Positions 17,725 through 27,394 of a DNA stretch of 64,000 bases are shown in pieces. The notes below the pieces were generated by a model that was given only the letters and a program-made list of their open reading frames with translations, was not told the origin of the DNA and ran no database searches. Location of the stretch: the NCBI RefSeq assembly GCF_007421925.1, contig NZ_QMDX01000001.1, forward strand, positions 642,629 to 706,628, in the 5' to 3' direction. The stretch is from Haloglomus irregulare. GTDB lineage: Archaea; Halobacteriota; Halobacteria; Halobacteriales; Haloarculaceae. A program made the translations under genes and the position numbers. Each line of letters opens with the position of its first letter. The first letter of the stretch is position 1.

Positions 17725-19257
17725 ATGGAGGACCCGAACAGGGTTCCCTGGGTCCTGGGAACACATCTGCACCCCGACGTCGGGCCGATCGGGCGGGCGC
17801 CGGAGGGGTCGCGCGTGCTGTTGATCGAGGCACACGATTTCGCCCGGCGGAAACCGTACCATCACGACAAGCTCACCCTCGTCTTCAGCGGGATGCGGCA
17901 TTTCAGGGACGACCTCCGGGAGCGCGGGTACGACGTCGAGTATATCAAGGCCGACACGTTCGGCGACGGGTTGGAGCGGTATTTCGAGGCGCACCCGGAC
18001 GACGAACTCGTGCAGATGCGGTCGCCGAGCCACCGGAGTGCGGACACCTTCGAGCGGCTGGTGACGGCGGCCGGCGGTCGGCTCGATGTCGTTCAGAACG
18101 AGCTGTTCGTCGGGACGCGGGAGGCGTTCGACGAGTGGTCGAACGACACGGACAAGGACCCGTTCAGACACGAGACGTTCTACCGGTGGATGCGCCGGGA
18201 GACCGGCGTTCTGATGACCGACGACGGCGACCCCGTCGGCGGCGAGTGGAACTACGACGACGAGAACCAGGAGTTCCCGCCCGAGGAGTGGGAGTCGCCA
18301 CCGGTGCATCGGCCGGAGCACGACGACCTGACCGAGCGGACGAGCGAGTGGGTGAGCGAGGAGTTCGACGTCTGGGGCGTCGAGGGGACGCTCGTGTGGC
18401 CGGTCACCAGAGCGCAGGCGAAGGCCAAGCTCACACATTTCGTCGAGAACCGACTGCCGGAGTTCGGGCCGTACCAGGACGCGATGCGCAGCGACGACTG
18501 GGCGATGGCGCACGCCCTGTTGGGCTCGTCGATCAACATCGGCCTGCTCCACCCCTGGGAGGTCGTCCGGACCATCGAGGACGCATACCACGAGCACGAG
18601 GACATCCCGCTGAACTCGGTCGAGGGGGTCCTGCGCCAGCTCATCGGCTGGCGGGAGTTCATGCGGCACGTCTACCGCCACTCGATGCCGACGCTCGACG
18701 AGGCCAACCAGCTGGACGCCCCACACGACCTGCCGGAGTTCTACTGGGACGGCGCGACGAACATGGAGTGCCTCCGGCAGACGGTCGGGGACGTGCGAGA
18801 ACGTGGATACTCCCACCACATCCAGCGGCTGATGGTGCTGGCGAACTTCGCGACCCTGTGGGGCGTCGAGCCCAAGCAGCTGAACGAGTGGTTCCACGCG
18901 ACGTACGTCGACGCGTACCACTGGGTCACGACGCCCAACGTGGTGGAGATGGGACAGTACGGTGAGGGCGTCTTCGCGTCGAAGCCGTACGTCTCCTCGG
19001 CCAACTACATCGACAAGATGAGCGACTACTGCGGGGACTGCCACTACTACAAGACGAAGGACACCGGCGAGAGAGCCTGCCCGTTCAACGCCCTCTACTG
19101 GGACTTCCTCGACAGGAACGAGGACCAGCTCCGGTCGAACCACAGGATGGGGCTCATGTACAGTCACGTCGACTCGAAGCAGGACGGCGACGAGATGGAG
19201 GAGATAAAGGCGCGCGTCGAGGACCTGCGTCGAAAGAACGAGTTCGGCGAGCTGTAG
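17725..19257 (+). CDS. Fe-S cluster cryptochrome/photolyase (PhrB/FeS-BCP type)
   Basis: A 510-aa photolyase-related protein. It opens with the N-terminal antenna domain (VPWVLGTHLHPDVGP). The FAD domain includes SSINIGLLHPWEV and VEGVLRQLIGWREFMRHVYR. Four Cys (near residues 348, 435, 438 and 452; the last three in DYCGDCHYY and ACPFN) match the [4Fe-4S] site of this class. Family enzymes repair (6-4) photoproducts or act as light sensors. I chose the ATG at 17725 over 17683 because VPWVLG normally lies near the start. Confidence 0.9.
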   Translation: MEDPNRVPWVLGTHLHPDVGPIGRAPEGSRVLLIEAHDFARRKPYHHDKLTLVFSGMRHFRDDLRERGYDVEYIKADTFGDGLERYFEAHPDDELVQMRSPSHRSADTFERLVTAAGGRLDVVQNELFVGTREAFDEWSNDTDKDPFRHETFYRWMRRETGVLMTDDGDPVGGEWNYDDENQEFPPEEWESPPVHRPEHDDLTERTSEWVSEEFDVWGVEGTLVWPVTRAQAKAKLTHFVENRLPEFGPYQDAMRSDDWAMAHALLGSSINIGLLHPWEVVRTIEDAYHEHEDIPLNSVEGVLRQLIGWREFMRHVYRHSMPTLDEANQLDAPHDLPEFYWDGATNMECLRQTVGDVRERGYSHHIQRLMVLANFATLWGVEPKQLNEWFHATYVDAYHWVTTPNVVEMGQYGEGVFASKPYVSSANYIDKMSDYCGDCHYYKTKDTGERACPFNALYWDFLDRNEDQLRSNHRMGLMYSHVDSKQDGDEMEEIKARVEDLRRKNEFGEL

Positions 19258-19591
19258 CGCGGGGACCGTGCTCCCGGTGACCGACTCCGACCACGGGGGC
19301 GGTCGGCCCCCCGAGCGTCGAGGGGTGAAGGGGTGCAGTCGACGGGTTCTCACGGGCCGGGTCGTCCGCGCTTGCGGCCGAACAGGTGGACGCCGGGCCA
19401 TCCCGGCTCCCCGTCGGAGGCCGTCCGTCCCGTGCCCTCCGGGGCGGCACGTCCCCCGCCGGCAGGTGCGGGCCGTGCCGTGACCGACAACCGAGCGTAT
19501 CTCAGCCGGTCGCCGAACGACAGCGGCGGGGGGACTCCTCGCAGCGCCCCATCGAGCCAACTGCAATACGTCTCGCGCCCCTACGGGTACC

Positions 19592-19924
19592 ATGGAGCAA
19601 CCCGAGCCCGCAGAGGGATGGCCGGACAGGCCCCTCTCGGAGGCGGAGGCGAAAGCGCACCGTACCGACGAGGGAGACGTCATCGCTGTCTGGGTGATGG
19701 ACCACACGTCCGGCATCCGGTCCGTGGTCATGCCACCTGATGCGCCCGACGACGCCGTCGTCGATGTCGTCCTGGAGACGGACACCGGCTTCGAGATGTA
19801 CAGTTTCACCAGGGGACGGTGGATGGATTACGGGACCCAGCTGAAGGACGACGAGGAGAGTCCCTCAATGGCCGGCACGTTGGAGAGCTATCGCGTCCTC
19901 GCAGGGGAGTCGACCTCGTTCTGA
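19592..19924 (+). CDS. Conserved hypothetical protein
   Basis: A 110-aa acidic protein (MEQPEPAEGWPDRPLSEAEA). It has a beta-rich centre (GDVIAVWVMDHTSGIRSVVM, then TGFEMYSFTRGRWMDYG). Composition is haloarchaeal, but no family is recognised. Confidence 0.55.
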   Translation: MEQPEPAEGWPDRPLSEAEAKAHRTDEGDVIAVWVMDHTSGIRSVVMPPDAPDDAVVDVVLETDTGFEMYSFTRGRWMDYGTQLKDDEESPSMAGTLESYRVLAGESTSF

Positions 19925-20362
19925 GCGGGGGTGGGGACGTGCTCGCCGTGGTCGCTGACCCGCCGGATACGCCCCGCGTGTCCCGCGCGCCTCGGCACGG
20001 CCACGCGTCCGGGTTACGGTCGGGTCAGAGTCGGGAGGTATCCAGTACCCCTTCCAGGCGGTGGACATCTCACCCGACCGTCCGCTGAATCCCGTCCCCC
20101 GGCGTGGAGCGCTCGAATAGTCTCGATCGCTGGCTGCTTGATCGACCTGGCGGCTATCGTCGTTCATATAATATTTAGTATACGTCCTTCGGTATCATCA
20201 GACGGGTGTCTGCACACGGTTACCGAGGTATCGTTCACCACTATGCCGGGACCGCACCGCGGCCGGCTTGGCACTGTCAGGTGCCGAAACTGTATTACTA
20301 AAAATCATCAAATCATGGGTGAAACGCCTATATTCCCGTGGCTCCATTATACTACTACGTTA
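19925..20362. other. Upstream region of the PAS kinase
   Basis: About 440 bp without a gene. A/T-rich patches near 20165-20180 and 20300-20350 could hold the kinase promoter. Nothing else is seen. Confidence 0.4.
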
Positions 20363-21814
20363 ATGGCGACCGACAATTCACCCGATCCGACCGTGGGGTC
20401 CGACGTCGGTGACAGGCTGTCGGACACCATCGGACTCGGTAGTATCCCGGACGCGGTCGTGATCGCCGACGCACAAACTCGTCACATCGTTTATGCGAAT
20501 GCCGCCGCGAACGAGCTGTTCGACTGTGAGCCGGGGGCCCTCATCGGCCGCGTTCAGACCGGCCTGCATCCGCCGGGTAACGCCGATGCGTACGCCGAGG
20601 CGTTCGAACGGGGGCTGAGGGGGGAGCGTGTCGACCGGCTTCGGTCGGGCGACCCCCTGTTCATCGAGACTGCGGGAGGCGATCGCGTCCCGGTCGAGAT
20701 CACCGTCCAGACGATGACGGTCGACGGAACGGAGCACCTGATGGGCCTCTTCCGCGAGAGCTCGGCACAACTGGCCCGGGAGCGCACGCTCGAGCGAACC
20801 ACCGGCCGACTGAAGACCCTTCTCGAGACGCTTCCCGTCCCGGTAGCCGTTCTCGACACCGATGGCACCGTCAGACGGTGGAACCGGGCGGCCGAGGAGA
20901 CGTTCGGCTACCGGGCCGAGCAGATTGTCGGCCGGGAGTACTCGCTGCTGCCCGACGCCGACGAGTTCGCCTCGTTGCTGGACCGCGTGACCGAGGGAGA
21001 GATGCTGGAGGACTACCGGACGGCGCTCAGAGCAGAGAACGGGTCCCGCGTTCCCGTGGAGGTGAACCTACGTCCGATATACGAGGACGGGTCGGTCTCG
21101 GGAGTCGTCGGGACGGCCGTCGACCTCTCCGACCGGCATCAGCGTGAGCAGCAACTGGATGTGCTCCACCGCGTCGCGCGGCATAACCTCCGGAACGAAC
21201 TGACGATCATTAGCGGGTGGGCCGAGATCCTCGAGGACACCGTGTCCGACAACGGCAAGGCGGCGAGGGAGATTATGGGTGCGAGCGACCGTCTGCTGGA
21301 GTTGAGCGACGAGATCGTGAAGCTTCGACACACCGTTTCGGAGGGCGGCCACGATGCGAGACCACAGGACGTCAGTAGCGTCCTCACGACGCTGTCCACG
21401 CAGCTCCGGGCGGACGAGAGCGTCGCCGATGCCGAGCTCGCGATTGACGTGGCGGATGGTCAGGTCCGAGAGAAGGCCGCCGAGGCGGCGCTGGAGCTGT
21501 TCGACAACATCCTCAACTGTCACAGCGATGCGGCAATCCGTGTCGATGCGGACGCCGTGGCCAATCACGTGGAGGTCTCCGTCGAGAGCGACACGCCACT
21601 GTTCTGCAGCGGCGAACGGGTGCTAATCCAGGAGGGAACCGAGACGGCGCTGCAACACGCCGGCGGGGTCGAGATCGCACGGTCGTATCTGACCCTCCAG
21701 TCGGTCGGGGGGGCGGCAACGCTCGAACCGGGGCCGGCGGATACGCCTGCGGCCACCCTGCGAATCGACCTGCCACAGACCGGTGCTACCGTCAGTTCGG
21801 ACGGTCACGGATAG
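20363..21814 (+). CDS. PAS-PAS histidine kinase with a degenerate ATPase domain
   Basis: A 483-aa protein. PAS 1 spans ~30-125 (SIPDAVVIADAQTRHIVYAN) and PAS 2 ~155-260 (VPVAVLDTDGTVRRWNRAAE). A HisKA H-box has the phospho-acceptor His in VARHNLRNELTIISGW near 271. The C-terminal region (~370-475) has the HATPase shape but lacks the usual motifs: the N-box reads LELFDNILNC instead of an NLxxNAxxH form, and no D-x-G-x-G is present. It is soluble (no membrane segment). It may signal without normal ATP binding or depend on a partner kinase. Confidence 0.8.
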   Translation: MATDNSPDPTVGSDVGDRLSDTIGLGSIPDAVVIADAQTRHIVYANAAANELFDCEPGALIGRVQTGLHPPGNADAYAEAFERGLRGERVDRLRSGDPLFIETAGGDRVPVEITVQTMTVDGTEHLMGLFRESSAQLARERTLERTTGRLKTLLETLPVPVAVLDTDGTVRRWNRAAEETFGYRAEQIVGREYSLLPDADEFASLLDRVTEGEMLEDYRTALRAENGSRVPVEVNLRPIYEDGSVSGVVGTAVDLSDRHQREQQLDVLHRVARHNLRNELTIISGWAEILEDTVSDNGKAAREIMGASDRLLELSDEIVKLRHTVSEGGHDARPQDVSSVLTTLSTQLRADESVADAELAIDVADGQVREKAAEAALELFDNILNCHSDAAIRVDADAVANHVEVSVESDTPLFCSGERVLIQEGTETALQHAGGVEIARSYLTLQSVGGAATLEPGPADTPAATLRIDLPQTGATVSSDGHG

Positions 21815-22230
21815 CCAGTGGTGGCCCATCGTGACCGCGGCCCCCGTGGTGGCGACACGTCCGGCACGCGTCGCGATATCCCGAGATGAACGACGGGCGC
21901 GGGTTCAGAGGGAGTGGTTGAACCGTGTAGTAGTGAGACGGAGGTAGAACAGCGTGCCGAGTGCCGGACTTCGCCTCGACTACTGGGTCGTGGAACCCGC
22001 CCTCACAGGCTGTTTAGAGTCGGTCTCCGCTCGTAACGTGCGTGAGCGCAGCACGGCCCACCCAGTTGCGGAAGCCAGTCAGTGGCGGTAGCGGCCGACG
22101 CCTCCGACGCTGGCACTCGGGCGGGCTCCGAACAGATTCGAGGACGAACTGACGGAGGATACCGAGCATCGGTCAGCAGCCCGCCGTCGCTTCCGTCGGG
22201 GCTTTACCCGTTGCACCGATAGTGGAGACG
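21815..22230. other. Gene-free stretch before the MoxR gene
   Basis: About 415 bp. No open frame looks coding. An A/T box (ctttacc at 22202) about 26 nt before the MoxR ATG is a likely promoter. Confidence 0.4.
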
Positions 22231-23286
22231 ATGACTGACGCCGGTGAACCGACGGAGGCCGTAGACGGGCGCGGCCGACGCGTCGCGGTCGCGGATCTCG
22301 ACCGCCCCGCGGGAACGCCGACTAGCGAGGAGTTCCACGGCCTGTCCGTGCTGGACGATTCCGGCCACCCACTGGTCCCCGACCTGGCTCACGAGTACAT
22401 CCAGCGCGAGGTACGGGACGACCGAACCGACGTGGAGTTGGCCGCCCGCTTCCTTGCGGACGAGGACTACGCGCTCCTCCTCACCGGCGAGACGGGCGTC
22501 GGGAAGGACCGCCTCGTGCGGGGGCTCTGTGCCCGCACCAACCGGCCGTTGGTCAGGGTCAACTTCGGCTCCGGGACGACGTACGCCGACCTCGTCGGGG
22601 AGTACGCCCCCGCCGAGGGCGCGGAGCGTGACCGGGTCCAGCGGGCCCGGGAGGTGGCCGAGACACAGGACTTGGCGCTGGGAGAGGCCGCGGAGTTGAT
22701 CGGCGCCGAGCGCGCCTTCGAGTTCAGCCCGGGGGTCCTCTACCAGGCGGTCCGGCACGGCTGGACGTTCGTGGCCGACGAGCTGAACGCCGCCGGTCCC
22801 GCGGCGACGATGCCGCTGCACGGCCTGACCGAGCGGGACGGCCAGCTCGTCGTGCAGCCGACTGCCGAGGTGCTCGACCCACACCCGGCCTTCCGCTTCG
22901 TCGCGACGATGAACCCGCCGCGGTACGCCGGCACCAGCCCGCTCAACGACGCCTTCCGGTCGCGGTTCTGGGAGCTGGAACTCGACTACCTCGCGCCCGA
23001 CCCCGAACGACGGCTGCTGTACGCGACGACAGGACTCCGGCATGGGGTCGACCGGGACGAGCGGGTGGCCGAGCGACTGACGGAGCTTGCGGCCAGTCTC
23101 CGGGCCAGCTACCGGGAGCGTGACCTCGCCACGCCGACCTCCCACCGGGCGGTCATCAAGGTGGGGCGGCTGGTGAGCGAGTTCGACATGGCGCCGGCGG
23201 CCGCCGCCAAACAGGTGCTTGAGACCCGCGCCGCGGCGGAGGACCGCAACGCCGTCGCCCGGGCCATCGAGTCGACCCGGTGGTGA
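22231..23286 (+). CDS. MoxR-type AAA+ ATPase
   Basis: A 351-aa AAA+ protein. It shows Walker A GETGVGKD near 88, a Walker B-like strand TFVADELNAA near 180 and the sensor FRFVATMNPPRYAG near 220. The arginine-finger region is NDAFRSRFW. MoxR ATPases act as chaperones that remodel or insert metals into partners with VWA domains; exactly such a partner follows with a GTGA overlap. I chose the ATG at 22231, with a GTG nine bases upstream as alternative. The client is unknown. Confidence 0.88.
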   Translation: MTDAGEPTEAVDGRGRRVAVADLDRPAGTPTSEEFHGLSVLDDSGHPLVPDLAHEYIQREVRDDRTDVELAARFLADEDYALLLTGETGVGKDRLVRGLCARTNRPLVRVNFGSGTTYADLVGEYAPAEGAERDRVQRAREVAETQDLALGEAAELIGAERAFEFSPGVLYQAVRHGWTFVADELNAAGPAATMPLHGLTERDGQLVVQPTAEVLDPHPAFRFVATMNPPRYAGTSPLNDAFRSRFWELELDYLAPDPERRLLYATTGLRHGVDRDERVAERLTELAASLRASYRERDLATPTSHRAVIKVGRLVSEFDMAPAAAAKQVLETRAAAEDRNAVARAIESTRW

Positions 23287-25622
23287 GTCCGGCCGTGCGC
23301 CTGACCCCGTCGACGTCGGCCCGGACGGTGCGCGAACGGCTCGGCGTGGGCCCCGCCGAGGCGCTGCGCGAGTCCGAGAAGCGGCGGCGCTACCTCGAGA
23401 AGTACTGTCGGCTACTGGCGCCCGTCCGCCCGACCGTCCGGCTCTCGGGGGCGGTCCACACCGCGACGACGGACTACGAGGCCGACCAGCCCGAGATCAG
23501 TATCACCACGCGGGCGTTCGACCAGCCGGCCAGCGACCTCCGGCGGCCGGCGTTCGACCTCGCGGTCCAGGAGGCGCTGGTCGTCCACGAACTGGGGCAT
23601 CTGCTGTACACCGACATCGGCGGGTTCCACGACCGCCTCGAAGCGGTGGCACCCGAGCGACGGCGGCTGTTCGCCCGGGTCTGGAACACGCTGGAGGACG
23701 GCGCCATCGAGCGACAGCTGCGCCACCGCTACGACGTGGCGACCGAGCTGGAACTGCTGAACGCCAACCTGTTCGCCGCGGGGCCGTTCGGCCACGACAG
23801 CGGCGACGGCGGGCGTCGGTACAGCCTGTTCAACGCCGTCCTCTGCGGGCTCGCGGACATGGCCGTCTACGACAGTGGTCGGTTCCGGCGGCTGCTGGAC
23901 GGGAGCGACGACAGTGCCCGGCTGGCATCGCGTCGGGACGAGCGGCTGCTCCACGAGTTCCGACCGCGGATGGAGCGTGCGGTCCGGGCGGTCGTGACCG
24001 AGCCCGACCCGGGGCCTCGGACCGAGCGTATCGGGGCGTTCTGGACGGCCCTGACCGACCGGCTGGACGACTCGACCGTCTCGGGGGCCGGCGCGAGCGA
24101 GCTGGACCGCCTGCTGGACCCCGACGGCACGATACGGGCCGCGGACGGCCCCAGCGCGGTGACCGAGCGACGGCTCACCGACGACGCCGTGCACGCGGCC
24201 GCCGACACGGACGGCCCGCTGCCCGGCAAGCCGGACGACACGGCCGGCCCCGCCGCCGAAGACGCCCGGGAGGCTCGTGAGCTGCGTCGCGACGCCGTCC
24301 GCAGGGAGGTCGGCCGGCAGATCCGGAGTACGACGGCGAGCCGGGACGGATCGCCGGACACCGACACGGGCGCGTCCGGGACGGACGGTACCGGTCACGA
24401 CGGTCGAGACGGCGGCGACGACCCCGAACCGCCCGGGCACCACGATCCGATGAGCGGGAGCCGCGGGAACGAGCCGGACGATGACGCCAGTGCGTCGGGA
24501 CGCGGAAGTGAGGGCGGTTCCGACAGCGGCCCGGCTGGTGGTGCGGACGGAATCACGCCGGACGGGCGGAGCGACGAGGAAGGCGTGAACGGACGGTCGC
24601 ACCCGGGCTCCGGGCCGGTTCCGGGGAGTAGCTCCGGTGGAACCGACGGTGACCGCTCGGGGGGCGCGGAGAGCCCGGCGACGAGTGCCGGATCCGCCGC
24701 GGACGGAGCCGGTGGAATCGACGACGCCGATACGGGGTCGGTTGCCGAGCGGCATCGGGCCGAACTGGCGGCGGAGGCCAACGAGACCGACGGCGGCGAG
24801 GCGCGACTCGCCGAACTGCAGGCGTACCTGCGGGCGCTGACGGAGGCCGCCGCCGGAACCGCGGACGGCCGACGGCTCGCGCTGGAAGTCGTAGAGTCCG
24901 TGACGCAGCCGCTCGACCGGAACCGGTGGGAGACGGCCCGTCGGCGGTCACGGCGGCTGGCGCGCTCGTTCCGGACCCGGCTGCAGGAGCAGCGACGCGA
25001 CACCGACCACCCCAGGCAGCGACGCGGCTCGTTCGACCGCGGTCGACTCGTCGCGGCGGCCCGCGGGCGGCTGGACGTGTTCACGCGGACGGAGGCCGGC
25101 GAGGAGCGGGCCTACACCTGTGTCCTGGTGGTCGACCGGTCGGCGTCGATGGCCGACGGCGCGGTCGAAGCGGCCGAGGACGGCGCCGCCGCCCTGGCGC
25201 TGGCGCTGGAAGCCGTCGGCGTCGACGTGACGACGCTCGACCTGCACGGCTCGTCGGTCCGGCTGGTGAACGCCGAGGCGGAGCCCACACGGACCGCTCG
25301 CCGGGCGCTGCTCGCCGGCGAGGCAAGCGGCGGGACGCCACTGGCCGACGCGCTTCGTATCGCTCGCTTCCGACTCCACGAGGTCGACAACCCGTTCGTG
25401 CTGGTGGTGACCGACGGCCGGCCGGACGACCGGGACCGCTATCTCGCCGAACTGGAGGCGGCCACCTTCCCGGTGTTGGGCGTCTATCTGACGGACGGCG
25501 CGGCGGCCGGGGAGGGCGCTCGCGAGGACGACGAGTCGTACTTCCACGGCGTCTCGGTCGTCGAGGACTGGGGCCGACTGGACCGCCGACTGCACGAACT
25601 CGCGGCGCAGGTGCTGTTCTGA
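23283..25622 (+). CDS. VWA-domain protein with N-terminal HExxH motif
   Basis: A 779-aa protein coupled to the MoxR gene (GTG overlapping TGA). The N-terminal ~230 residues hold VVHELGHLLYTD near 101-112, a zinc-peptidase-type HExxH site with downstream acidic residues. Residues ~345-490 are a Gly/Asp/Ser-rich disordered linker. The C-terminal ~190 residues form a VWA domain with the metal site motif VVDRSASMADG, then GGTPLADAL and VVTDGRPDD. The layout recalls CobT/NorD-type MoxR partners. Proteolytic activity is inferred from the motif only. Confidence 0.85.
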   Translation: MSPAVRLTPSTSARTVRERLGVGPAEALRESEKRRRYLEKYCRLLAPVRPTVRLSGAVHTATTDYEADQPEISITTRAFDQPASDLRRPAFDLAVQEALVVHELGHLLYTDIGGFHDRLEAVAPERRRLFARVWNTLEDGAIERQLRHRYDVATELELLNANLFAAGPFGHDSGDGGRRYSLFNAVLCGLADMAVYDSGRFRRLLDGSDDSARLASRRDERLLHEFRPRMERAVRAVVTEPDPGPRTERIGAFWTALTDRLDDSTVSGAGASELDRLLDPDGTIRAADGPSAVTERRLTDDAVHAAADTDGPLPGKPDDTAGPAAEDAREARELRRDAVRREVGRQIRSTTASRDGSPDTDTGASGTDGTGHDGRDGGDDPEPPGHHDPMSGSRGNEPDDDASASGRGSEGGSDSGPAGGADGITPDGRSDEEGVNGRSHPGSGPVPGSSSGGTDGDRSGGAESPATSAGSAADGAGGIDDADTGSVAERHRAELAAEANETDGGEARLAELQAYLRALTEAAAGTADGRRLALEVVESVTQPLDRNRWETARRRSRRLARSFRTRLQEQRRDTDHPRQRRGSFDRGRLVAAARGRLDVFTRTEAGEERAYTCVLVVDRSASMADGAVEAAEDGAAALALALEAVGVDVTTLDLHGSSVRLVNAEAEPTRTARRALLAGEASGGTPLADALRIARFRLHEVDNPFVLVVTDGRPDDRDRYLAELEAATFPVLGVYLTDGAAAGEGAREDDESYFHGVSVVEDWGRLDRRLHELAAQVLF

Positions 25623-25712
25623 ACGTGGCCGTCGGGCCGACCGGCGTCCGGCAGCCCGTCGGCCCACCTGGCAGCCGAAACCGACAGGTGTCCCCGCGGC
25701 CTCTCCCGTGAC

Positions 25713-26261
25713 ATGGCCGATGACCGCGGCCCGGCTCACTGCCCCCACTGCGGGGTCGTTGAGGCCGAGGGCGGGTTCGACCGGGACGACCCCATCGGGA
25801 CGAACACCGTCTCCCGGTTCCGCTGCCTGGACTGTGACGCCACGTTCGCGTGGCGCTGCTTCCCGGACGACCCGGAGTGCACCCACGGCCCCTTCCGCTA
25901 TCGCGGCGACCGGTTCGTCTTCTACTTCGGTCGCAACACCCGCCGAGAGGCCTCACGGACGGTCACGTCGACGCCCGACCGGGGCGGGCCAGCCACGGGG
26001 GGCGGCCGGTATCGGGCCGACCTCACCATCGAGTCATACGCCGCCCTCGAGCAGTTCCTCGACGCGACCAGTGACGACCTCATCCCCCCCGGGGACCGCA
26101 CGACGGTGCTGGAACGGCTCTCGGGCGCGGCCGATATCGACTGGCCCTGCGAGATCGTCTTCGACTTCGAGACCGAGGACTGGCACGCCTACAGTGCCGC
26201 CCACCCGGACGAGGCGCGAGTGCTGGAGCCACATCTGGTCCGCGTCTCGACGGCGGAGTGA
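25713..26261 (+). CDS. Zinc-ribbon protein, unknown function
   Basis: A 182-aa protein. A four-Cys zinc ribbon occupies ~9-50 (HCPHCGVVEAEGG and FRCLDCDATFAW), and further Cys occur in RCFPDDPECTHG. The C-terminal half is beta-rich (CEIVFDFETEDWHAYSAAH). The family is not recognised. Confidence 0.65.
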   Translation: MADDRGPAHCPHCGVVEAEGGFDRDDPIGTNTVSRFRCLDCDATFAWRCFPDDPECTHGPFRYRGDRFVFYFGRNTRREASRTVTSTPDRGGPATGGGRYRADLTIESYAALEQFLDATSDDLIPPGDRTTVLERLSGAADIDWPCEIVFDFETEDWHAYSAAHPDEARVLEPHLVRVSTAE

Positions 26262-26326
26262 GCCGGGACGACGCGGTCGTTGCCGCCAGCACTGGACCCT
26301 TACTCGCCCGACACGTACGGCGGTCG

Positions 26327-26731
26327 ATGAGCGAGCAGGTCCCGGTCGAGCCGCCCGTATACGTCGAGACGTACGGTGGTCACGTCAGCCTGACCTGGAC
26401 GGCCGCCGGGGTCGGACAGTTCCTCGATACGGTCCGGGCGGCGGGGACGGTGCCGGCCGACACGACGCCGGTGGTGGACGCGACGAACGCGGCCGGCCAG
26501 CGGCGGATGCGGCTCGACGAGATCGACACGAGCGGCGGCGCCACGACCTACGTCCGGGTGGAGCCGCCGGCATCGTGGACGGTCGCCTGGGAGCGCCGGA
26601 CGGAGCCGGTCGTCTCGCTCGCGGGGAACCCGACCGTGGAGACCTGCCGGGCGTTCCACGTCGGCACCACCGCGTGTTCGGCGTGGCCCACCGATGCGGT
26701 CTCGGCGCTGACGCGTCTGCTGGACGACTGA
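26327..26731 (+). CDS. Conserved hypothetical protein
   Basis: A 134-aa protein from the ATG giving MSEQVPVEPPVYVETYGGHV. It has alternating beta/alpha character (ATTYVRVEPPASWTVAWERR) and two Cys (VETCRAFHVGTTACSAWP). A longer start at 26258 is unlikely. Not recognised. Confidence 0.55.
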   Translation: MSEQVPVEPPVYVETYGGHVSLTWTAAGVGQFLDTVRAAGTVPADTTPVVDATNAAGQRRMRLDEIDTSGGATTYVRVEPPASWTVAWERRTEPVVSLAGNPTVETCRAFHVGTTACSAWPTDAVSALTRLLDD

Positions 26732-26791
26732 GACGGGGGGGTTCCGGCAGCGACGGAGTATTGCTCGTCGCGGCCCAACAACCGAGTAGAG

Positions 26792-26965
26792 ATGTACGAA
26801 CTCCGATTCGCCGAGCCACACCAGTTGACCGACGGCGACGAGACGATGCTTCGGGTCGCGGGATACGAGGACTACGGAAGCATGTATATGATCGAACTGG
26901 AGGACGGGTCCACCCAATCGGTCGGCAAACAGCTGATCGAGTCGGTCACCGAGGTCGAGGAGTAA
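26792..26965 (+). CDS. Very small acidic beta-rich protein
   Basis: A 57-aa protein reading MYELRFAEPHQLTDGDETML, then YEDYGSMYMIELEDGSTQ, and ending IESVTEVEE. Acidic composition and strand pattern look genuine. The family is not recognised. Confidence 0.55.
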   Translation: MYELRFAEPHQLTDGDETMLRVAGYEDYGSMYMIELEDGSTQSVGKQLIESVTEVEE

Positions 26966-27010
26966 CCCGCGACCGGAGCCGTCGGTCCGTCCCGGACGCC
27001 GGGTCGGGAG

Positions 27011-27337
27011 TCAGTCGGCCTCGCCCCGCCAGCGGAGCGAGTTCTCGTTCAACTCCGCCACAGCCGACCGACCGTCCACGAGCATCCGGTCAGCGATATC
27101 GATCGCCTCGCGGAGTTCCGCCTCCGAGAGCGCCTCGTACGCCGGTCGCCCGTCGACGTGGTCGTACCACTCGTCCCCGAACAGGTTGTCCAGCACGACA
27201 CGGCCGAAGCAGTGGTCGAGGTGTATCGGCCAGTCATCCGCGTCACGAGCGGCCCGCGGTAACTCCTCCATGACCTTGCGGCGATACGTCTCCCGAAGCG
27301 TCGTGATGTCGGTTCCGTCGAGTGTCTCCTGTCCCAT
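27011..27337 (-). CDS. Conserved haloarchaeal protein
   Basis: A 108-aa protein with WPIHLDHCFGRVVLDNLFGD, then EWYDHVDGRPAYEALSEAEL, a pattern I associate with a widespread haloarchaeal family without firm function. Cys and two His in the DHCFGRVV segment could be functional. Confidence 0.65.
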   Translation of the reverse strand: MGQETLDGTDITTLRETYRRKVMEELPRAARDADDWPIHLDHCFGRVVLDNLFGDEWYDHVDGRPAYEALSEAELREAIDIADRMLVDGRSAVAELNENSLRWRGEAD

Positions 27338-27394
27338 GTGAGTTCGTCTGCGGTAGTCGGAGTTCGAACGCGATGCGTGCCGAGGGGGCCGGGC

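Noticed and set aside
17674-19809. 711-codon frame antisense to the photolyase
   Set aside because: Shadow of a real gene with clear Cys and FAD motifs; antisense protein shows Val/Arg-rich text without motifs.
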